A stretch of DNA of 64,000 nucleotides from RGIG5612 sp963589005. Its GTDB lineage: Bacteria > Bacillota > Clostridia > Lachnospirales > Lachnospiraceae. The stretch lies in contig CAVAJR010000005.1 of the NCBI GenBank assembly GCA_963589005.1, forward strand, positions 1 to 64,000, in the 5' to 3' direction. Below the pieces are notes generated by a model. That model saw only the letters and a program-made list of their open reading frames with translations. It had not been told where the DNA came from and ran no database searches. This document shows, one piece after another, positions 60,899-64,000 of the stretch. Made by a program: the position numbers and the translations under genes. Positions within the stretch are counted from its first letter, which is position 1. Each line of letters begins with the position of its first letter.

Positions 60899-62443
60899 AT
60901 GAATATAAAGGAAGCAAAAGAGCAGATCAAAAATGCCATGCAGGCATATTTTACAAAAAATGAATTTGGCAAATATGTAATTCCCGTAGAAAAGCAGCGG
61001 CCGGTTTTTCTTATGGGACCTCCCGGTATAGGCAAAACTGCCGTAATGGAGCAGATAGCGCAGGAACTGGACGTAGGACTGGTGTCATATTCCATGACTC
61101 ATCATACAAGACAGAGTGCATTGGGACTTCCTTTCATTGTAAAGAAAAATTATGCAGGCCAGGAATATGATGTGTCTGAATATACAATGAGTGAGATCAT
61201 AGCTTCGGTATACGACATGATGGAAGCTACAGGCAAGAAGGAAGGAATATTATTTCTGGATGAGATCAACTGTGTGTCTGAGACATTAGCACCATCCATG
61301 CTTCAATTCCTGCAATATAAAATATTTGGCCGCCATCAAGTTCCGAAGGGATGGATAGTTGTTACGGCGGGCAATCCGCCGGAATATAACAATTCTGTAA
61401 GAGAATTTGACATTGTTACATTAGACAGGCTCAAGAGGATCGATGTTGAGCCTGATTATGAGGTATGGAAGGAATATGCATATAAAACAGGCGTACATGC
61501 TGCAATTATTACTTATCTGGATATAAAGAAGGGCGACTTCTACGAGATAGAGACTACGGTAGACGGCAAGAGCTTCGTTACTGCCAGAGGCTGGTCAGAT
61601 CTTTCCGATATGATCAGGCTGTATGAAAAGCAAGGTATAACAGTTGATGACAAGCTGATATCGCAATATCTTCAAAACAGAAGGATTGCCAGGGATTTTG
61701 CAGTATATTATGATTTGTTTAATAAATACAAATCGGATTACAAGATCGATCAGATATTGGCAGGAAATGCACCGGATAAGATTAAGACGCAGGCCAAAAA
61801 GGCCAGATTCGATGAACGGCTGTCACTCCTTGGCCTTCTTATGGATGGGATGTCTGACGAGCTTCGCGAGATATGCATAGGTGAACTTATATTAAGTGAT
61901 GTCCTTGCATCCATAAGGGAAATAAGAATGGCAGCAGGGAACGGTACCGACATCACATCTGCCATTATGGAGCAGATCAACAAGAAAAATCAGCATATAA
62001 AGACAGCAGAAAAGTCATCGTCATTATCCGCTGAGGATGAGTATACATTAAGAAAATCCATAGCAATTCTTGAAGCAGAAAGCGAGCTGCTTATAAGAGA
62101 AGGATATGCTTCATCTGAAGGCAAGAACGGTACAGGACGATCACCGGAAGCCTTCAGGCTGCTTAAGACTGATTATGATGCCAGGGTGAAGACATTAAGG
62201 CAGAAGGCAGCAGATGCCGGTGAGAGGCTCAACAATCTGTTTACATTCTGTGAGGAAGTATTTGCCGACGGGCAGGAGATGCTGATCCTTGTAACCGAAC
62301 TGACTATCAGCTATTACGGTGCAAGCTTTATCAGCAAATATGGCTGCAGCAAATATTTTGAGCACAATAAGGAACTCTTATTCTATGAGAGACAAAAGGA
62401 GATAATCTCACAGATACAGGATCTGAATCTGGAACTGGAATAA
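60899..62443 (+). CDS. MoxR-family AAA+ ATPase
   Basis: The product has 514 residues. The AAA+ core has Walker A GPPGIGKT (residues 40-47), Walker B GILFLDEIN, sensor 1 VVTAGNPPEYN and arginine-rich LDRLKRIDVEPDY. The region after 290 is helical, with coiled-coil-like stretches (about 365-440), longer than in minimal MoxR proteins of about 330 residues. MoxR ATPases work with VWA proteins to remodel complexes or insert cofactors. The order VWA-like, BRCT-DUF6273, MoxR suggests a three-part machine. The gap of 117 bases upstream has no terminator. Confidence 0.88.
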   Translation: MNIKEAKEQIKNAMQAYFTKNEFGKYVIPVEKQRPVFLMGPPGIGKTAVMEQIAQELDVGLVSYSMTHHTRQSALGLPFIVKKNYAGQEYDVSEYTMSEIIASVYDMMEATGKKEGILFLDEINCVSETLAPSMLQFLQYKIFGRHQVPKGWIVVTAGNPPEYNNSVREFDIVTLDRLKRIDVEPDYEVWKEYAYKTGVHAAIITYLDIKKGDFYEIETTVDGKSFVTARGWSDLSDMIRLYEKQGITVDDKLISQYLQNRRIARDFAVYYDLFNKYKSDYKIDQILAGNAPDKIKTQAKKARFDERLSLLGLLMDGMSDELREICIGELILSDVLASIREIRMAAGNGTDITSAIMEQINKKNQHIKTAEKSSSLSAEDEYTLRKSIAILEAESELLIREGYASSEGKNGTGRSPEAFRLLKTDYDARVKTLRQKAADAGERLNNLFTFCEEVFADGQEMLILVTELTISYYGASFISKYGCSKYFEHNKELLFYERQKEIISQIQDLNLELE

Positions 62444-62500
62444 AATGTTGAAAATGCAAGAAACGAATTGGAGCAAATGCCATACAAGTGCGTAAATGTG

Positions 62501-62543
62501 CGAATTATTCGTTATTGCAGATTCTTATAGCTTGCGCTATGAT
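62501..62543 (+). promoter_or_regulatory. argG promoter with possible arginine repressor site
   Basis: TTGCAG (62515-62520), a 17-base spacer and TATGAT (62538-62543) form the promoter. CGAATTATTCG (62501-62511) is an 11-base palindrome directly upstream of the -35 and resembles the ATTCA/TGAAT half-sites of ARG boxes. ArgR control is plausible but unproven. Confidence 0.5.
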
Positions 62544-62592
62544 TACACTTTCGGGTGAAAACAAATATACTTTAAGAAAAGAGGATAATAAA

Positions 62593-63816
62593 ATGGACAA
62601 AGTGGTACTGGCCTACTCAGGCGGACTTGATACAACAGCAATTATTCCATGGCTTAAGGAAAATTATGGATATGAAGTAATCTGCTGCTGCATCAATTGC
62701 GGACAGGGAGAAGAACTTGACGGACTGGAGGAACGCGCCAAGCTGTCAGGTGCGTCGAAGCTCTACATTGAGGATGTAGTTGATGATCTGTGCGAGAATT
62801 ACATTATGCCTTGTGTTCAGGCTGGCGCAGTTTATGAGCACAAATATCTCATGGGTACAGCCATGGCAAGACCTGTTATTGCAGCTAAGCTTGTTGAGAT
62901 CGCAAGAAAAGAAAACGCTGTAGCTATCTGTCACGGTGCTACAGGCAAGGGCAATGATCAGATCAGATTCGAACTGGGAATCAAGGCATTGGCTCCGGAT
63001 ATCAAGGTTATCGCTCCATGGCGTGATGACAAGTGGCAGATGGATTCCCGTCAAGCAGAGATTGATTATTGCAAGGCACATGGAATCGACCTTCCGTTTG
63101 GTACAGACCAGTCCTACAGCCGTGACAGAAATATCTGGCATATCAGCCATGAAGGACTCGAACTCGAGGATCCTGCACAGGCTCCTAATTATGATCATAT
63201 GCTGGTTTTAGGCGTAACTCCTGAGAAGGCACCGGATGAAGACGAGATGGTAACACTTACATTTGAAAAGGGTGTTCCTACATCGTTAAACGGCAAGAAG
63301 ATGAAAGTTGCTGATATCATCCGCGAGCTTAATACGATCGGCGGCAAGCATGGTATTGGTATCGTTGATATTGTTGAAAACCGTGTTGTAGGTATGAAGA
63401 GCCGCGGCGTTTATGAAACTCCGGGCGGAACCATCCTTATGGAAGCACATCAGCAGTTAGAGGAACTCTGCCTTGATCGTGATACGATCGCTCTCAAGAA
63501 GGATCTGGGCAATAAGATGGCAGGTCTTGTTTATGAAGGCAAATGGTTTACACCATGCCGTGAGGCTATCTCAGCATTTGTCAGCGTAACACAGCAGACA
63601 GTAACAGGTGAGGCAAAATTAAGACTCTATAAGGGCAATATCATAAAGGCCGGAACAACATCACCATATTCACTGTACAGCGAGTCATTGGCATCATTTA
63701 CAACAGGTGATATGTATGACCACCATGATGCAGAGGGCTTCATTACACTGTGGGGACTGCCGCTTAAAGTCCGCGCAATGCGTATGAATGAATTAAAGAA
63801 GGAAAATACAAAGTAA
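62593..63816 (+). CDS. argG: Argininosuccinate synthase
   Basis: ATG 62593 follows AAGAGGA, giving 407 residues, the usual length. VVLAYSGGLDTTAIIPWLKE is the ATP pyrophosphatase motif. CHGATGKGNDQIRFELG and the later YETPGGTILMEAHQQLE are diagnostic. It condenses citrulline and aspartate in arginine synthesis. It is monocistronic between its own promoter and a terminator; argH is not adjacent. Confidence 0.97.
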   Translation: MDKVVLAYSGGLDTTAIIPWLKENYGYEVICCCINCGQGEELDGLEERAKLSGASKLYIEDVVDDLCENYIMPCVQAGAVYEHKYLMGTAMARPVIAAKLVEIARKENAVAICHGATGKGNDQIRFELGIKALAPDIKVIAPWRDDKWQMDSRQAEIDYCKAHGIDLPFGTDQSYSRDRNIWHISHEGLELEDPAQAPNYDHMLVLGVTPEKAPDEDEMVTLTFEKGVPTSLNGKKMKVADIIRELNTIGGKHGIGIVDIVENRVVGMKSRGVYETPGGTILMEAHQQLEELCLDRDTIALKKDLGNKMAGLVYEGKWFTPCREAISAFVSVTQQTVTGEAKLRLYKGNIIKAGTTSPYSLYSESLASFTTGDMYDHHDAEGFITLWGLPLKVRAMRMNELKKENTK

Positions 63817-63919
63817 TCGCAGACAGCAATATAATAATGTGCAGCCCTGGCGCGTTAAAACAGAGCAACAGTGCGGATTGAAGTTACTTTTGCAAAGTCA
63901 ATTTATATATTAAAACAAA

Positions 63920-63998
63920 AACCAGGCTGCCAGCGGTGGTACAAGTACAGATATCATCTGAGTGAGAGTACCGCTGCCGACAGCCTGGTTAGTTTTTT
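63920..63998 (+). terminator. Terminator of argG
   Basis: AACCAGGCTG pairs with CAGCCTGGTT and an inner stem pairs AGCGGTGGTAC with GTACCGCT, followed by AGTTTTTTAT. It lies about 100 bases after the stop codon. Confidence 0.88.
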
Positions 63999-64000
63999 AT

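Noticed and set aside
1..64000. rRNA, tRNA, transposase, integrase or phage genes
   Set aside because: I looked for tRNA T-arm motifs, transposase and recombinase signatures and found none that hold up. Small RNAs cannot be excluded by eye.

Overview
The window looks like a chromosomal segment of a low-to-medium GC Gram-positive anaerobe, most likely a Lachnospiraceae member (Clostridia; Butyrivibrio/Coprococcus-like). The signs are strong AGGAGG ribosome sites, several TTG/GTG starts, a canonical str operon (rpsL-rpsG-fusA-tuf), a K+-dependent-type membrane pyrophosphatase, a DUF4358/MBOAT/DHHW envelope operon, an electron-bifurcating flavoprotein operon, and YlmH, DUF1292 and DUF4190 proteins. 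I saw no rRNA, tRNA, CRISPR array, phage or insertion sequence. The assignment rests on gene content, not on a database search.

Layout: (1) 0-1.6 kb: an internally deleted MATE efflux remnant and two small membrane proteins. (2) 1.9-3.4 kb: a MocR regulator on the minus strand. (3) 3.7-9.5 kb: an envelope O-acylation locus (SGNH, DUF4358, MBOAT, DHHW) facing a DltA-like adenylation enzyme. (4) 9.9-13.4 kb: pyridoxamine kinase coupled to a ribosomal-protection-type GTPase with a fused YacP/Rae1 nuclease domain. (5) 13.7-16.8 kb: a large secreted repeat-rich protein and a DUF1292 protein. (6) 17-21.6 kb: a three-gene NuoE/NuoF/GltD-like operon, best read as a Sporomusa-type (StnABC) bifurcating transhydrogenase. 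(7) 22-23.2 kb: GAPDH. (8) 23.4-29 kb: a TPP-riboswitch operon, thiD plus an HMP-type ABC importer with two different permeases, then a prepilin peptidase. (9) 29.3-31 kb: a DnaK paralogue. (10) 36.1-31.2 kb, minus strand: a phosphocholine locus (HTH-nucleotidyltransferase-choline kinase fusion, LicC, BCCT transporter) ending in trmO. (11) 36.2-43.5 kb: rpsT behind an attenuator-like leader, hppA, mreB, recD2, comF. (12) 45.3-43.6 kb, minus strand: proC and ylmH. (13) 45.5-50.2 kb: the str operon. (14) 50.4-57.4 kb: STAS protein, PP2C/HATPase fusion, membrane acyltransferase with choline-binding-type repeats, Suv3-like helicase, tcdA. (15) 57.5-62.4 kb: VWA-like protein, BRCT-DUF6273 protein and MoxR ATPase. 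(16) 62.5-64 kb: argG with promoter and terminator.

Themes. Envelope decoration recurs: O-acylation at 3.7-9.5 kb, phosphocholine at 31-36 kb, and an acyltransferase with choline-binding-type repeats at 53 kb. RNA and ribosome surveillance recurs too: GTPase-YacP fusion, Suv3-like helicase, YlmH, TrmO, TcdA. The items I consider most novel are the GTPase-nuclease fusion, the VWA/BRCT-DUF6273/MoxR operon, the bacterial Suv3-like helicase, a dispersed 76-88 nt palindromic element found at four gene 3' ends, and the rpsT leader with an internal terminator.
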